Shown here piece after piece: positions 1-11,127 of a DNA stretch of 64,000 nucleotides. The notes beneath the pieces are model-generated. The model did not search any database. It was given only the letters and a program-made list of their open reading frames with translations, and was not told the DNA's origin. Position numbers and translations under genes: made by a program. Numbering within the stretch: the first letter of the stretch is position 1; every line of letters begins with the position of its first letter. The DNA comes from Zasmidium citrigriseum (Eukaryota; Ascomycota; Dothideomycetes; Mycosphaerellales; Mycosphaerellaceae), in NCBI GenBank assembly GCA_002786025.1, contig NHNW01000002.1, positions 1,426,001-1,490,000 of the forward strand. The letters run 5' to 3'.

Positions 1-584
1 GTAGGCAGCGTTAGTCCAGCTGCAACTACGGATGGATTGCCTGGGCGAAAACAAGTTCGAGTGGCTAGCCTTATAAGACGCCAAAGCGCATTCACAGAGC
101 TGTAGTTGAGCGAGCCAAGATCAAATGTGACTCAACGTTCCGATCGAATGTGTATGGGGGAATCGAGGAAATATTATTAAGACTAAGCGCCAGGAGAGAG
201 TGGTGAAGTCACATCTACGTGGACATTTGAGCAGAAATCCTCACGTACCTTGACCATGTGGACCACCAGGGGCAGGGCTCGATTGGTAGAAGGAGTAGTC
301 AGGCAGCTGATCGTTTGGGTGGGCGCCGGGCAGCACATTCTGTTGCCCGAAGGTGAACATGCTCGAAGCGGCGGGAGAGGTCTCCAGATCAGGCGACCAT
401 GGTCCAGACTCGTGAAAGGCTGGTCCACTTGACGAACATCATTACTCAAGACAGGCAAAGTCACGACGATGGATGCTGGAACGTACCAATTATGGACAGG
501 AGTGCCCTGCCACGAAGTGTTGTCGGTCCACGGGCTACTGGCCGACGACGAGCTATACATGAAGGAGCTCTCGTCACTTGACAT
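1..584 (-). CDS. hypothetical protein, N-terminal part, runs off the left edge
   Basis: The ATG at 584 opens a Ser/Thr-rich reading frame (MSSDESSFMY). Exon 1 is 584-487. A GTACGT donor at 486 and an AAG acceptor at 428 join it in phase to exon 2 (427-249), which reads as a Pro/Ser/Gln-rich segment containing MFTFGQQNVLPG and ends at another GTACGT donor (248). A CAG acceptor at 41-42 could start a third exon leaving the window. Low-complexity sequence like this is common at the N terminus of fungal regulators, but no domain is visible and the product is unknown. Phase consistency across the first junction is the main support; the second intron (about 200 nt) is doubtful. Confidence 0.4.
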
Positions 585-2453
585 GGTGACAGGGTAGGTG
601 GCGGCAGGCAGTAGTACTGTATAGACGTATGGAGTTTGATGATTGCAAAGTTCAGCAGGCAGTCACTGTAGAAAAAGGACGATGGAGATGGCGAGAAAGG
701 TGCAGCTCAGATTTCAAGAGCATATACAGACGTACGCCCTCTGCAACGCCCTCTCGACGACGGCCGTGCGTACGACCTTTTCAACCTGAAGCAGGAGCAA
801 GGCAACATCTTGAGGCATGACAGGCCAATCATCGAGCCATCCAGCAGAGGTGAATGGAGAAAGCAGGAAAATGTCAGAGGCCGCACGCATTGAGGCCGCC
901 GAGGGCGACCAACCAATGAAGTTGAGATCACATGATGAGGTGGATAGGCCAATGACCGTCGACTCGAGATGGGAGGCCGCCGGCTAGCCGTGCATGTGCG
1001 GTCAGGTTGCATCGAGAGGCCAGCTGGGCAGTGCTGATGCGTGGCCGGCGGCCGGGCGGCTCTTGGTCGAGCACAGCCTGGTGGATATGCCTGAGGTGTG
1101 AGCAAGGCAGACTTGTCTTGTCGGATCTAAGACTGCCATTGTGAACAGCAGCATTGTAGTAAGCAGGGGAACGTCAAACAGGCGACGATAGCTCTGACGA
1201 CAGCAACCAGCGCCCATTTTGGTGAGCGTCGAAGTGCATTGCCAGGCCATCGTCTCGTGGTTGGACTCTTCCACTCAAGGAAGGAAACAAATAATGTTGC
1301 AGCATTTCGAGAACGGATGAAGAATGATCTCGCTCGCAGTTCCAGCCTCGAGAAGTGTCAACACTGTGCAATGTTGCAACGAGAGAGCAAGTGAGTAGGG
1401 TCAAAAACTCGACAGAAGGGGCTGAACCAGTTTGGTATTTATTCTTGCGATGGCAGACAAGGAGTAGGACTGTCGACGTTTGAAAAGAGGCCGCCCTCCA
1501 AAGGAACAAGTAAGTTGCGCCGAGCATGCCAGTATCCCGGTCACACACAGGGATGTGGTGCGCGAAGGAGCCCTCAGAGGCGCAGTATGCAACTTGGGGG
1601 CCGACACGAGGGTATCACCTGACGCCGTGGCGTGGTATCGACTGGGTGGCCTTCACCGGTGTTGGAATTCGAGAACAAGGCAAAGAAGGAGAAAGTGAGA
1701 TGGTGGGAAGGCAGCAAGCTGAAGTGGGTCACGTCCGTGCACTCAGCGGGCGGCCAATCCCGCTCGACCTCACCTCCCGAAAGCTGCGCCTTCAAGAGGG
1801 CGACCACACATTCGAGAGGCCGCCCTCTCATCAGCTGAACTTTGAAACCTCGGAACCAGAGATTTCTGGCGAAGCTGCAGCTCGCGTGCGTATCACCAGG
1901 GTCATTTGTGTTCGCCTTGCGCGGCTAGACAGCGCTGAAGTAGGGCTCGAGGAGGGCGGCCTCACATATTCACTTATCGAGAGGCTAGGGGCGAAGAAGG
2001 ATTACGCCCCGTGTCGGACAATGCAGTGAAGTGCGTCAGCTGAAGGGCTTGTGGCATGAGCCGAAATCAGAGGACCTTCCACACGCCGGACTGGATTCAG
2101 TGATTGCACGTTGTGACATGGGGCGGAGTTTCGAGCCAGTGTTGTGAACACACATTCAGGTAACACGGGACTTCGACTTGATCCGAAACTGGCTGACCTG
2201 GATGTATATCGTGTCTATCGTACCTCTCGTGAAATGTCGTACAAAGTTTGCTTTTGCCGTCTTCTGTAGTCGAGCCCGCAAGGCGGAAGGTATTCCCAGG
2301 CGAAGTCGCACACGCATGGCTTGGCTTGGTAAAATGTGCCCTCTTCTAGCCAAGGAAGAGCCCCAACAATCCCTCGTGGTGGTCACGGAGCGCCTGAGTC
2401 AAGCGGGTGACCTCGCTTCGTCATAATGCGTTTGCATCTCAACTTCTCCCACC
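585..2453. other. non-coding stretch with clustered GAGGCCGCC motifs
   Basis: No reading frame here looks like protein. The stretch holds five exact copies of the 9-mer GAGGCCGCC at 892, 973, 1487 and 1816 on the plus strand and at 1955-1963 on the minus strand. Several continue as GAGGCCGCCCTC. Related GGGCGGCCAAT sequence is at about 1748. No terminal repeats or transposase remnant were recognised. Confidence 0.5.
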
Positions 2454-3119
2454 TCAGTCCTTCGACCCATCATTCGTCGATTCATGAAAGCAAACAGTGA
2501 ACTGCTCCTCGCCTCTGCTCTGCTTGTGGACCTTCTGGCAATGCTCTCTCATCTTGTCCTGGCGACGAGTCTTCCGAGAGCATGTGGGCACATCGCATTC
2601 GTAGTGTCTGTCACTTTGCTGGTGGACATCAGACACATGACGGCGAAGGTCTGCTGTCCTCGCAAAGTCTTTCTTGCACGGCGTTTCTGTGCAAGCATGT
2701 CGAAGCTTCTGTCCCAGGCGAGCTGTTTTGGATCTCGTCAAGGGTGGCAAGTATACTTTTTCCGGAGTTTGGAAAGATTGCGTTTGGTTGCTATTCCTAG
2801 GCTCCTGGTGCTGCGTGGAATTAGGCGTGGAATTGGATGCGTCCTCCAATGTGTCGATGCCATTGAGACTGGCTTTGGACAAATCCAGTTGAAAATCAAA
2901 TCCGCAGAAGTACAGATCTGAGGGTGACCAGGAACCGAACCTCGAAGTATCGTTTCCAGCGGGTACACTGCTTGAGATGCCTTTTAGTTTCACGTTGTTT
3001 CCGTTCCACTACTTCAATTGAACTCACCCATGGACAGGGCATATACATTGAGATGCACTTCCGTAGTGACTTCCAATAGGCTGGGTCGTGGAGTAGAAAT
3101 GAAAATTGCTGTTTGACAT
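2454..3119 (-). CDS. small C2H2 zinc-finger protein
   Basis: Two-exon model of 201 aa: exon 1 3119-3028, intron 3027-2968 (GTGAGT donor, CAG acceptor), exon 2 2967-2454. The long frame of exon 2 has no usable ATG of its own, whereas the ATG at 3119 gives MSNSNFHFYS and splices in phase. Near the C terminus are two adjacent fingers, both C-x4-C-x12-H-x4-H (CTETPCKKDF...HVSDVH and CDVPTCSRKT...HCQKVH). The N-terminal half is Ser/Asn/Gln-rich and probably disordered. Probably a DNA-binding regulator; targets cannot be told. It lies alone in a gene-poor stretch. Confidence 0.65.
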
Positions 3120-5673
3120 GGCTTGACCAACAATTTTTTTTCGACTTTTTTGGTTCTCCTCAAGATGGCGAGTTTCTGCTCGCAACAAAACTTTCTGGCA
3201 TCTCAGGAACGTCGAAATCACCAGATTCGCGCAGCTTCATATTCTCGTCCGAATGCGCCCTCTCACAAGGGCGTACCTCCCCCACTTCTTCCTCCACCTC
3301 GTTTGCCGCACGCGCTCAATGCCATCGGCGTCCAAATTGAGCCTGCACTTCGACCGCGGACATGCCGCCGCAAGCAATGCCTTCCAATCAGCAAGCACGA
3401 AAACTCCGTCACCGCCCAAGCCAGAGATTAGAGTTCCAGGAATTCGTGAGGCCATACGGTCGCGCCAGTCTCAGTTGCAGCCCCCATGAATATGACGTCG
3501 CTGCGGTGGGAGGGCAACCCAGTGGCGGTTGATCGGAGCATAGCGCAGCTGCCAGTGCGGCCGATCGCAAGGCGATCAATAAATCCTCTGCCAAGAAAGG
3601 ACGCGTCGACATTGCATGTTGAATGCGGTCGCTCGTCATGAGGCGTTTTCGGCGTTTTCGGCGTCGTCGTTGCCGAGGCATCCAGTCGATCAGGTGACCA
3701 GTCAGGTGATGACTGTCAGGTGACCGGTCGACTTTGGGGGCCGAAAATGATAAGCTACCGCACACCTGGGGGCCAAATTCGGTGGAGGTGCTTGCGGTTC
3801 TCTTGTAGCGCTTGCAGTTCTCAGATGGCTTTGGCGGTCTTCAGGCGAATCTGACGGTACTGTCGCTTGGAATATGCAATCTTCTTTGTAGTGCAAATTG
3901 GGCCGTGGAAATAAGCTTCTTGTGTGCCTCCGACGGTGTGCCTGTGAGTGTCAACCGCGGTAAGCTGCTAGGTCAGGACGGTGATAGCCTGTTCAATCAT
4001 TATCAGCTTGAATCGCAGCCACATCGAAGGGCGTTGCAAGTGATCGCTGCAGTCGATGATGCGACCGCCGCAGAGGCCGCGACGATGTAAAGCGAAATCG
4101 CTGGGTGTAAGGAAGACGGTGATGGTGAAGACTGGGCGACGGCAAAGGTCAATTCGCAATGTTGTGCAGTGTAGGAGATAAGAAAAGGACAGGAGTGGAA
4201 TGGAGAAGGGATGTGTGTGGGACTTAGCAGTGGTTAAGAGAAGAAGAGATGTCGTGTCCTGTGGCATGGGAAAGAAGGTGAGAGAGATCGAAGGGGGAGG
4301 ACGAGGAATATATGCGCAGCCGGAGGCCGCCCTTCAATGAGAGGCGCAGGTGGAGGCCGCCCCACGTCAGAGGCAAGCTGCAGCACAGCGGCCTCCCACC
4401 CAGTTATCCGTACCCTCTTCATCTTCTCCCATCGCGCATCAGTGCACGGGCGGCCGCCAATGAGCATTCGAGCTGTCGAGCGAATTGCAATCTTGTGCCG
4501 CTCCATTCCAGAACCTTTTACATGCCCAAATGATGCTTGGTCTTTAATCGTCATACCGGCACTGGAGGCGGCCCTCTCTGGCTCTCCCAGCCTCCAACTA
4601 GATCATCACACACTCTGCGTCGTCCAGAAGAACGTGAGCAGGATATGTTCTTCTCCAGCGGTATGTACGATACTTGGAGTGTGACAAAAGACAGATGAGA
4701 ATCGCGTTACTGCGAGGCGCAGCTGGCAGCTTGGGGGCCGCTCGGCGAGGCTGCGGGCGGTGCTGGCGGTGCTGGCGATTCTATTGCGCAAGAATTCCCT
4801 GCCATCACTTTCTGCAGCGTGCGAAATGTCGAGCCGAACGAGATCTTGTGTCGTATATGTCAGTAGGTTACCCGTTTTCGCATGTTCAGTGCACCATTTC
4901 CTGCGTGGACGAAGTTCTGCGCCCCCAGCCCACGCGGTCTGCTGTGGCACGAATTTGCCTCCGGTGGTTTGCGGGAATCACACACTCCATTCCTTTGAAA
5001 GAGGGACGATTGCACATTGCCGACGCGAAAATTTGTCAAGACAAAGCATCAAAAGTAGAGTACGTTGCGACCATGTTGGCGGCGTTCGGGACAAGAGCCG
5101 CCGATCAGCGTGGAAAATCACAAAGTTCGAGAGCTGAAGTCGACCTCGGACGTTGGTCGAAAAGTCAGGCTCACGTGCCGCTGCATCAATGTCGCGAGGC
5201 GGTGAATTGTTAGAGGCTGTCACTGGCGGCGGCATATTGATGGCAGCCTCGAGCTTCTTCGCCAACTCCAACAGAATTTCCCGCTTCCATTACCTGTCTT
5301 TCTCGATCAACATGCGGTGGTTGCTTGGAACGTAAAGTAGCGCAGTTCTTTGATCAAGATGGACGACGTCTCCGGCGAACAGTCCAGCGGTATGCGTCAC
5401 CACATGTCGCCTGAGATCCTTGAGATAATGAAAGCTTCCTCATCAGACACAATACCATTACTTTCGTTCTGTGATGTATCTACACCCCTCTATGACCGTC
5501 GCCATGCACCAAAGCAACAAGGAGGATCAAAGAAAGCGTCGCATCGAAAATGCCCACACGCCATCCATTCGTTCACAATCAATCGCCATGCAAACGCTGC
5601 TAACAAAAGTATTGCTCTCGTTTCTGCCGTATCGAAGTGTTCATTCCCTGTTTCTCCGCACTACACCTCCTCT
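3120..5673. other. gene-poor stretch, no gene recognised
   Basis: Many short open frames exist on both strands but none reads as a convincing protein or splices to a neighbour. Two more exact GAGGCCGCC copies occur at 4323 and 4353, with a GAGGCGGCCCTC variant at about 4565 and GGGCGGCCGCCAAT at about 4449, so the motif cluster continues here. The last part is presumably 3' flank of the PH-domain gene. Confidence 0.4.
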
Positions 5674-8600
5674 TCATCTCCTCGCAGGTTGCTGCTGCTG
5701 CCACCTCTGCCCGCCCTGCTGCTGCGGCATCCCACCATAAGGCATACCTTGCTGAGGCGACTGCATCATACCCTGTTGCTGTACAAATTGCCCTCCATAG
5801 CCTCCCGCCTGCGACGGTTGCTGCTGCATAGGGATATGCATCGACTGAGGTCGACTCAATCTCCACGAACTGTGCCGTCGGTTATCAGGTCGGGGTTGTT
5901 GCTGCATAGCCTGCTGGTGCTGCATCTGCTGCCATTGCGCCTGTGCCATAGCCTGCGCTTGAGCTTGCTGTTGCGCTCGCTGCTGCATATCGAATTGCAT
6001 TTGAGCTTGTGCTTGTTGCTGAGCGCGCTGGTGCATTTCGTACTGCATCTGAGCCTGAGCTTCAGCTTCCAATTGTAGCTGCTGTTGTTGTCGTGCTGCA
6101 ATAGCTTGTTGTACTGCGTTGCTCCTCATGCCTTGTGTAAGTGCTGCCTTCTCGCGCTCACGAGCCTGCAGAGCACCGATCAACCCCGGCGAGACTTGCT
6201 CCTGTCCCTTTGGATTCGATGCCATGTTTATCAAGGGTGTTCCGCTAGCTCTTGCAACGTACATCTGTTCTTTTGCGGAAAGAGTTGCAGGTTGTTGATT
6301 GCTGACAAGGGCGCTCTGGTTGAGATAATTGCCTGCACCCCTCGAATTCGGGCGACTCGGTGGTGTTCTGTTCTGTCCTTGCAGTAGCTCGCCAGACGGA
6401 GATCGAGAAAAAGGCGGCGGCGTCTTCGACATAGACTGTCTCATAGTATGTACTGCACTCATCGATGCCGTCCTCTGATGTGCGAGGTGAGGCGGGACAA
6501 CTGATCGTCGCTGAGGTGCTTGAGGCTGCGCTGCTAGTTCTGCCCGATGCTGTACCCATTCCTCTGGTGACAATGTTTTGCGCTTGTTCATGGTGACTTC
6601 AGGCGATGCTCGACCCGCGGAGCCTGGCGATGCTCCCGGCCAAGCAATGCTGTGTCGATGGTTCGGTGGATCGGCAGTCTCGATTCCAGTAGGAGTCGTT
6701 CTGCCGCCAAAGTAAGAATTGCGATTGTTCTCTCCAGGACTGGGCGTGAAGTAGGCGCTCATCCTCGACCCGGCTCCCTGCCGCAACTTGTCGGCAGAGC
6801 GAGATCGAGAGCGGCGTCCATCCATGTCTCCCGGGGTGATAGTGCCACTGGTGCCAGGCCGCGAGGTCGGCTTGTAAGAGTATGTCGGTCCAAACGAGAC
6901 GATCGGTATTTCAGACGTCTGCTCCTCAAGATCTTTGTTATAGGTATCCAATTTTCCAACTCCACCTGATCGGGCATCTGCGGTTGGCATTTCTGGGTCG
7001 CCGACCGTCTTGAGCTTGCCCGGCCGCACCCATTCTTTTGGCTTCTTCTTCACTTCGTGATCAGAGCTTTCGACGCTCTCGTAGTCTGGCGTGGCTGACG
7101 AGCCCGAAGCCAAGGTGCTGGTGCGCTCATCGTTCAATATCCGTTCTATCGCATCGGAGTCAACAAAATCCATCAGACTTCCAGTAGGAGATACTGGTGA
7201 GGTAGAGTTGGACTCCATTGTAGAACGCACCTGTTGACGAGACGAAGTTTGCCCTCCCTCTGATTGCTTCGGCAGGGGCTTTCTCTGAATGCTATGACTA
7301 GATCGCAGTTGCTCGGGAGGGTCAGGACGGACCTGCCCAGCTCCCTCAACCATGCCGTCCATCTGCGGCATGTGGCCCTGCTGGTGAAAGTACTCGCTGT
7401 CGTTGCTTCCGTATGGGGAGCCTGGGATTGTGCTCAGCCGCTGCTGATTCGGCTCGGATGTAGCAAATTGCTGGTTACGGTACGGCAAGGCGCCGTTTCC
7501 GACAGCTTGGGCGGGCGGGTAGTTGTCAAAGTCCTCATCGGCAGGAGGACGAATGGCGTCGCGCATCTCATTGAGAGTCTCCTGATCAACGTTCGAGTGC
7601 TGCCTACGCAACTCGGGCGCTTGATAAGGTTGAGTCGGAGGGCGACTGTTGGGGTTGTGCTGGAAAGCTGGGGGAGAAAGGACCGGCTCTGGCGGTGGCG
7701 ATGGAGCGACCTGGGCTTGATCGTTGAGACCAGCACCCAGCATGCCTCCATGTCGAGGCGGCGCTGGTGGTTCGTCATCGTCGTCTCGGCCCTGCTCATA
7801 GGATAGGCGAGATGGCGTTTCGACCATGTGCTTGCGATGGCCATATACATCGGATGCGGATCGCTTGTGTGGGCTCATGTGAAGGGCCTGGGGCGGTGCA
7901 CTATCCGTACGTCTGACGATCGGCTCCGCACCAGGTCTAGCAGCAGGAGACCCAGACCTCGAACCTGGGGAAGAATGAATACTAGGTTCCTGGAATTGAA
8001 CTCCGCCTCGCGCAGGTGGCAAAGAAGACCGACTAGTCGTGTTGCGACGGTGGGCCATCTGCCTACTACTGCGTGGGGAGTCCTCCATAACGTTCATCAT
8101 TCTGGTAGAAGTGAGTTTCTTCAACTCTTTCCGCCACTGACGTTCACTCCAGTTCTGGCTTCCTTCCGTGTGGATGAGTCCAGACACATCCAGAATATCC
8201 AGGTAGCCATATCTCCTGTCACGGGGCATTGCGAACATCAGACCTCTCTGGTCCAGGGTATCGGCAATCAGTCTCGAAGGGCGACCATACAAGCCAAAGG
8301 TATCGAACACAGGGAAAAGCCACCTCAACATCATCTCGAAACCAGATACAGCGGGGTGGACTTCTGGCATGACGAAGACAAAACCCTCAGTGGTCGTCTC
8401 CTGACCGCCATGGATGGTTACAAGACCCTCGAGCTTGACCAGTGTCGACTGATCGATCAGGGGCTTCGACTGAGGGTAGATAGCATACGCTGCAAAAGCG
8501 TCGGTGATAGTCGCAATCGGCCTCGTCTTCTTGGTGATCTTGCGGGTGTCATAGAACTTGATGTCGCCCTTGGGCACTGCAGCTCGGCCGTACGCAGAGC

Positions 8601-9537
8601 CCTTCTTCAATGTCTTCTGTGCCTTCTGGTATTCCTTCTCATCTGGGGGTGAAATGACACACCAGCATCTCTTCCATGGCGTACCAGCCCCGAATCTTAC
8701 TCTGGCCCAATCTTCATGCGCGAACCTGGATCGATCCATGATTGCCTTGATGTTGTTCAAGAACTTGCCCTTGCCTGCAATCAAAGAGCCCGTGTACGCC
8801 TCTTGTAATGTCGAGTGTTCGAACATGGCCAGTCTAATACCCGCGGTCCACTGGGTGAGCGAGTTGAGCGAGTTGAAATGTAAGAGGTAGCGGTTGTTGG
8901 CGGCAGTGGAGATGCTGAGCACGTTTTGGAGGTTGCCGCCCTGAGCGCCGTTCATTGGCAAAGACTCAATCATCTTGATGGATGCATCGCTGAGGTTGAT
9001 GAAAGTGGGAACGACTTCACCATCTTCGCCAGCCTGGTCGAGAGCGGCAGCATCCCATAGAGACAGCACCGTTCCAACAAGCTGAGCGAAGCACTCATTC
9101 CATACTCTGTCCGTGCTGGGTCTGCCTCTTGAATCCAGATCATGCAGCTTCAAGAAATAGCCTTCCTGGTACAGCTTGTTGGAGTGGCTGTTGAGGAAGC
9201 TGAATATGGGGGCCAACTCGGGCGGGGTGTCGTTGGCAACCTCCACCTGGGGAGGATTGTACGTCTGGATCATGCTGTTGGGGCGAGTGTTTGCTCGAGA
9301 ATCGGCTCGAGCTCGTGAGGGAGTTGCGGGTGAACGCGGGGCGGGCGAGGCGGAGTAAGGCTCAACTTTTTGGTTGAGCTGCTGGAGCGACTGGGTGGGG
9401 GCGGTGGTGTCGAGGTTGAGCGTCTTCTTCAAGACATTGCGGTTCTCGTTGTCCGACGGTGAGGAGTTCTGCTTCTGCTGCTTCTCGGGGTCAGGCGAGG
9501 CGGTGGTGGGAGAGCGCTGGCCGCCCCACTGCGACAT
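5674..9537 (-). CDS. Skg3/Caf120-like PH-domain protein
   Basis: Single long exon of 1287 aa from the ATG at 9537 (MSQWGGQRSP). The frame stays open further upstream to 9837 but begins there with TTG, so the ATG is preferred. A GTACGT/CAG pair at 9664-9581 looks like an intron in the 5' leader. A pleckstrin-homology region lies around residues 110-360, with a duplicated PH-like half as in yeast Skg3 and Caf120, which are bud-neck/cortex proteins (Caf120 also associates with CCR4-NOT). The middle is long, disordered, and rich in Ser/Pro/Arg. The C-terminal 200 residues are strongly Gln/Ala/Met-rich. Assignment rests on the PH-region pattern (KLYQEGYFLKLHDLD, WKRCWCVISPP). The exact orthologue is not settled. 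Confidence 0.78.
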   Translation of the reverse strand: MSQWGGQRSPTTASPDPEKQQKQNSSPSDNENRNVLKKTLNLDTTAPTQSLQQLNQKVEPYSASPAPRSPATPSRARADSRANTRPNSMIQTYNPPQVEVANDTPPELAPIFSFLNSHSNKLYQEGYFLKLHDLDSRGRPSTDRVWNECFAQLVGTVLSLWDAAALDQAGEDGEVVPTFINLSDASIKMIESLPMNGAQGGNLQNVLSISTAANNRYLLHFNSLNSLTQWTAGIRLAMFEHSTLQEAYTGSLIAGKGKFLNNIKAIMDRSRFAHEDWARVRFGAGTPWKRCWCVISPPDEKEYQKAQKTLKKGSAYGRAAVPKGDIKFYDTRKITKKTRPIATITDAFAAYAIYPQSKPLIDQSTLVKLEGLVTIHGGQETTTEGFVFVMPEVHPAVSGFEMMLRWLFPVFDTFGLYGRPSRLIADTLDQRGLMFAMPRDRRYGYLDILDVSGLIHTEGSQNWSERQWRKELKKLTSTRMMNVMEDSPRSSRQMAHRRNTTSRSSLPPARGGVQFQEPSIHSSPGSRSGSPAARPGAEPIVRRTDSAPPQALHMSPHKRSASDVYGHRKHMVETPSRLSYEQGRDDDDEPPAPPRHGGMLGAGLNDQAQVAPSPPPEPVLSPPAFQHNPNSRPPTQPYQAPELRRQHSNVDQETLNEMRDAIRPPADEDFDNYPPAQAVGNGALPYRNQQFATSEPNQQRLSTIPGSPYGSNDSEYFHQQGHMPQMDGMVEGAGQVRPDPPEQLRSSHSIQRKPLPKQSEGGQTSSRQQVRSTMESNSTSPVSPTGSLMDFVDSDAIERILNDERTSTLASGSSATPDYESVESSDHEVKKKPKEWVRPGKLKTVGDPEMPTADARSGGVGKLDTYNKDLEEQTSEIPIVSFGPTYSYKPTSRPGTSGTITPGDMDGRRSRSRSADKLRQGAGSRMSAYFTPSPGENNRNSYFGGRTTPTGIETADPPNHRHSIAWPGASPGSAGRASPEVTMNKRKTLSPEEWVQHRAELAAQPQAPQRRSVVPPHLAHQRTASMSAVHTMRQSMSKTPPPFSRSPSGELLQGQNRTPPSRPNSRGAGNYLNQSALVSNQQPATLSAKEQMYVARASGTPLINMASNPKGQEQVSPGLIGALQAREREKAALTQGMRSNAVQQAIAARQQQQLQLEAEAQAQMQYEMHQRAQQQAQAQMQFDMQQRAQQQAQAQAMAQAQWQQMQHQQAMQQQPRPDNRRHSSWRLSRPQSMHIPMQQQPSQAGGYGGQFVQQQGMMQSPQQGMPYGGMPQQQGGQRWQQQQPARR

Positions 9538-11127
9538 GAACGAGAGGACTGGGCGAAGTTCAATGTCAGTTCGGTGCTCACTGCAAGGGGGAGCGGAGGG
9601 CAGAGCGGGAGGCAGCAGAGGGCGGACCCGCTGGCCTGGCACGCAGGCCCAACCGTGAACGTACCGCGATTGCGAGGCATGCTGTGCAACTCTTTGACCG
9701 AATCTCTTGGTCCGCCGTCTTTGTCCTGCAACGTAGCCGCGTAATCCGGCGGCTGTCCCTACGACTGAGATTCTGGCGATGTTGGTGGTCGAGAGGAGGC
9801 AGCTGGCAGGCGGAGAAGCAGGATTACGCGTGGCCAACGCAGTGGGCAGGTGTCGGTCACGGGAAACGAGCGTAAGAGGGGAATCTTGGACTTGGAGTTG
9901 AAAGAGAGTGTCAGAAGCTGTCAGTGTCCGGGATGATGGCAGCAGGCGGATCTGGAGTGGCGATGACGCTAAGTCCGATGATCAACTCAAAGTTAAATAG
10001 AGAGCCTCATTCATTGACGCTTGTTTCTCGATCCCGATGCCGCCACACAATGCCACAATGCTCCCGTCGTTCGGTCGCCAGTCGAGGGAGGAGTGAGAGT
10101 GAATACAGCAATTTGGAAGGCGGCGGCGGCGCTCACCCATTCTTACGCCGGCTCCAGGCCCTCCGCGGCGAGCCGACGAACGCATTGAATGCCCATTGCA
10201 TCGCCAAGAGCGTCCTCGTCAGCTCCACGCCGTGGGCGCAACTGAGTTCTGAGGGAATCGGCAACGCTTGTTCAGCACTAACTCTGCAAGGCACGCGCGA
10301 GAGATCCTCCTCACCACTCAACCAGCTTGTTCCGCTGCTTTTTGGCCGCACTTATACGAAACAAATGCGAGGGCTGATGAACTGCAAAAAGCGTCTCTCA
10401 TCTTGTGCGCGCACGCTCGCTTGGCCATTTGATACGAATACGCCACTGGTCGGTGGACACCCTGCTGCGTTGGCTTGGTATTAATAGGCCGCCAGCCAGC
10501 CATCAGAGCTCGTGCGAGACGGCCAGACACGTATATGTATCAGCTCCCTGTCCTACAACGAGTTCTCCAGGTCCAAGTGCTGCGGTATGTCATCCATTGA
10601 GACGAACGCTGCTGGCTCAGTGATGCCGATGGCCCTTTGTAAAGTGATACTTCGGCAGGTAGATATGAAGATGGCTGGAGAGGTAATCGCACGCAAAGTC
10701 CTGCGGTTGAAGCCGAGGGGTGAAAGCAACTGTGGCATCACATGATAGTGAATCTGCAAAGCACATGCGTGGAGCTATCATGGCTTCAGTATCACATGAA
10801 AAGTAGAAATATAAGTGAGTGAGTGAGCGAAGTTTCCACTGAGAGCTTGCTGCCGTCGATCCAGCCCTGCCACGCCTAAAGCCGCCTCGCGCGTCGCGAC
10901 CTGCCCGCCACCAGCCTCCGACTTCGATTCTGTTCAAACCCCATCTTCTCCGCCGTCGCAATCTCGACAGCTACGTGCAGCTCATCGCCGCGACGTTGAA
11001 GTGAAGCGCTCTTGAGCTCGCCAACCACCCCAACACCGATATCCGACATCCGACACCTAACGCGAAACCACCACGACCGAGTCCACAACCCTGCAAAGCA
11101 CCCACGGAGAAGTCGGCGTCCCTCACA
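9538..11127. promoter_or_regulatory. divergent intergenic region between the PH-domain and BAH genes
   Basis: Both neighbouring genes point away from this 1.6-kb stretch, so it should hold both promoters. It includes the probable leader intron of the PH-domain gene at 9581-9664. No protein-like reading frame or clear repeat was seen. A TGAG(TGAG)n-like run occurs at about 10815. Confidence 0.5.

Noticed and set aside
4674..5213. 179-codon plus-strand frame in the gene-poor left part
   Set aside because: Low likelihood composition, no ATG in good context, overlapped by equally long frames on the other strand, no recognisable domain.
5350..6078. Plus-strand 242-codon frame rich in Leu/His/Arg
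   Set aside because: It is the antisense shadow of the Gln-rich C terminus of the PH-domain gene.
8558..9658. Several plus-strand frames over the PH-domain gene
   Set aside because: Antisense to a well-supported coding exon and without protein-like composition.
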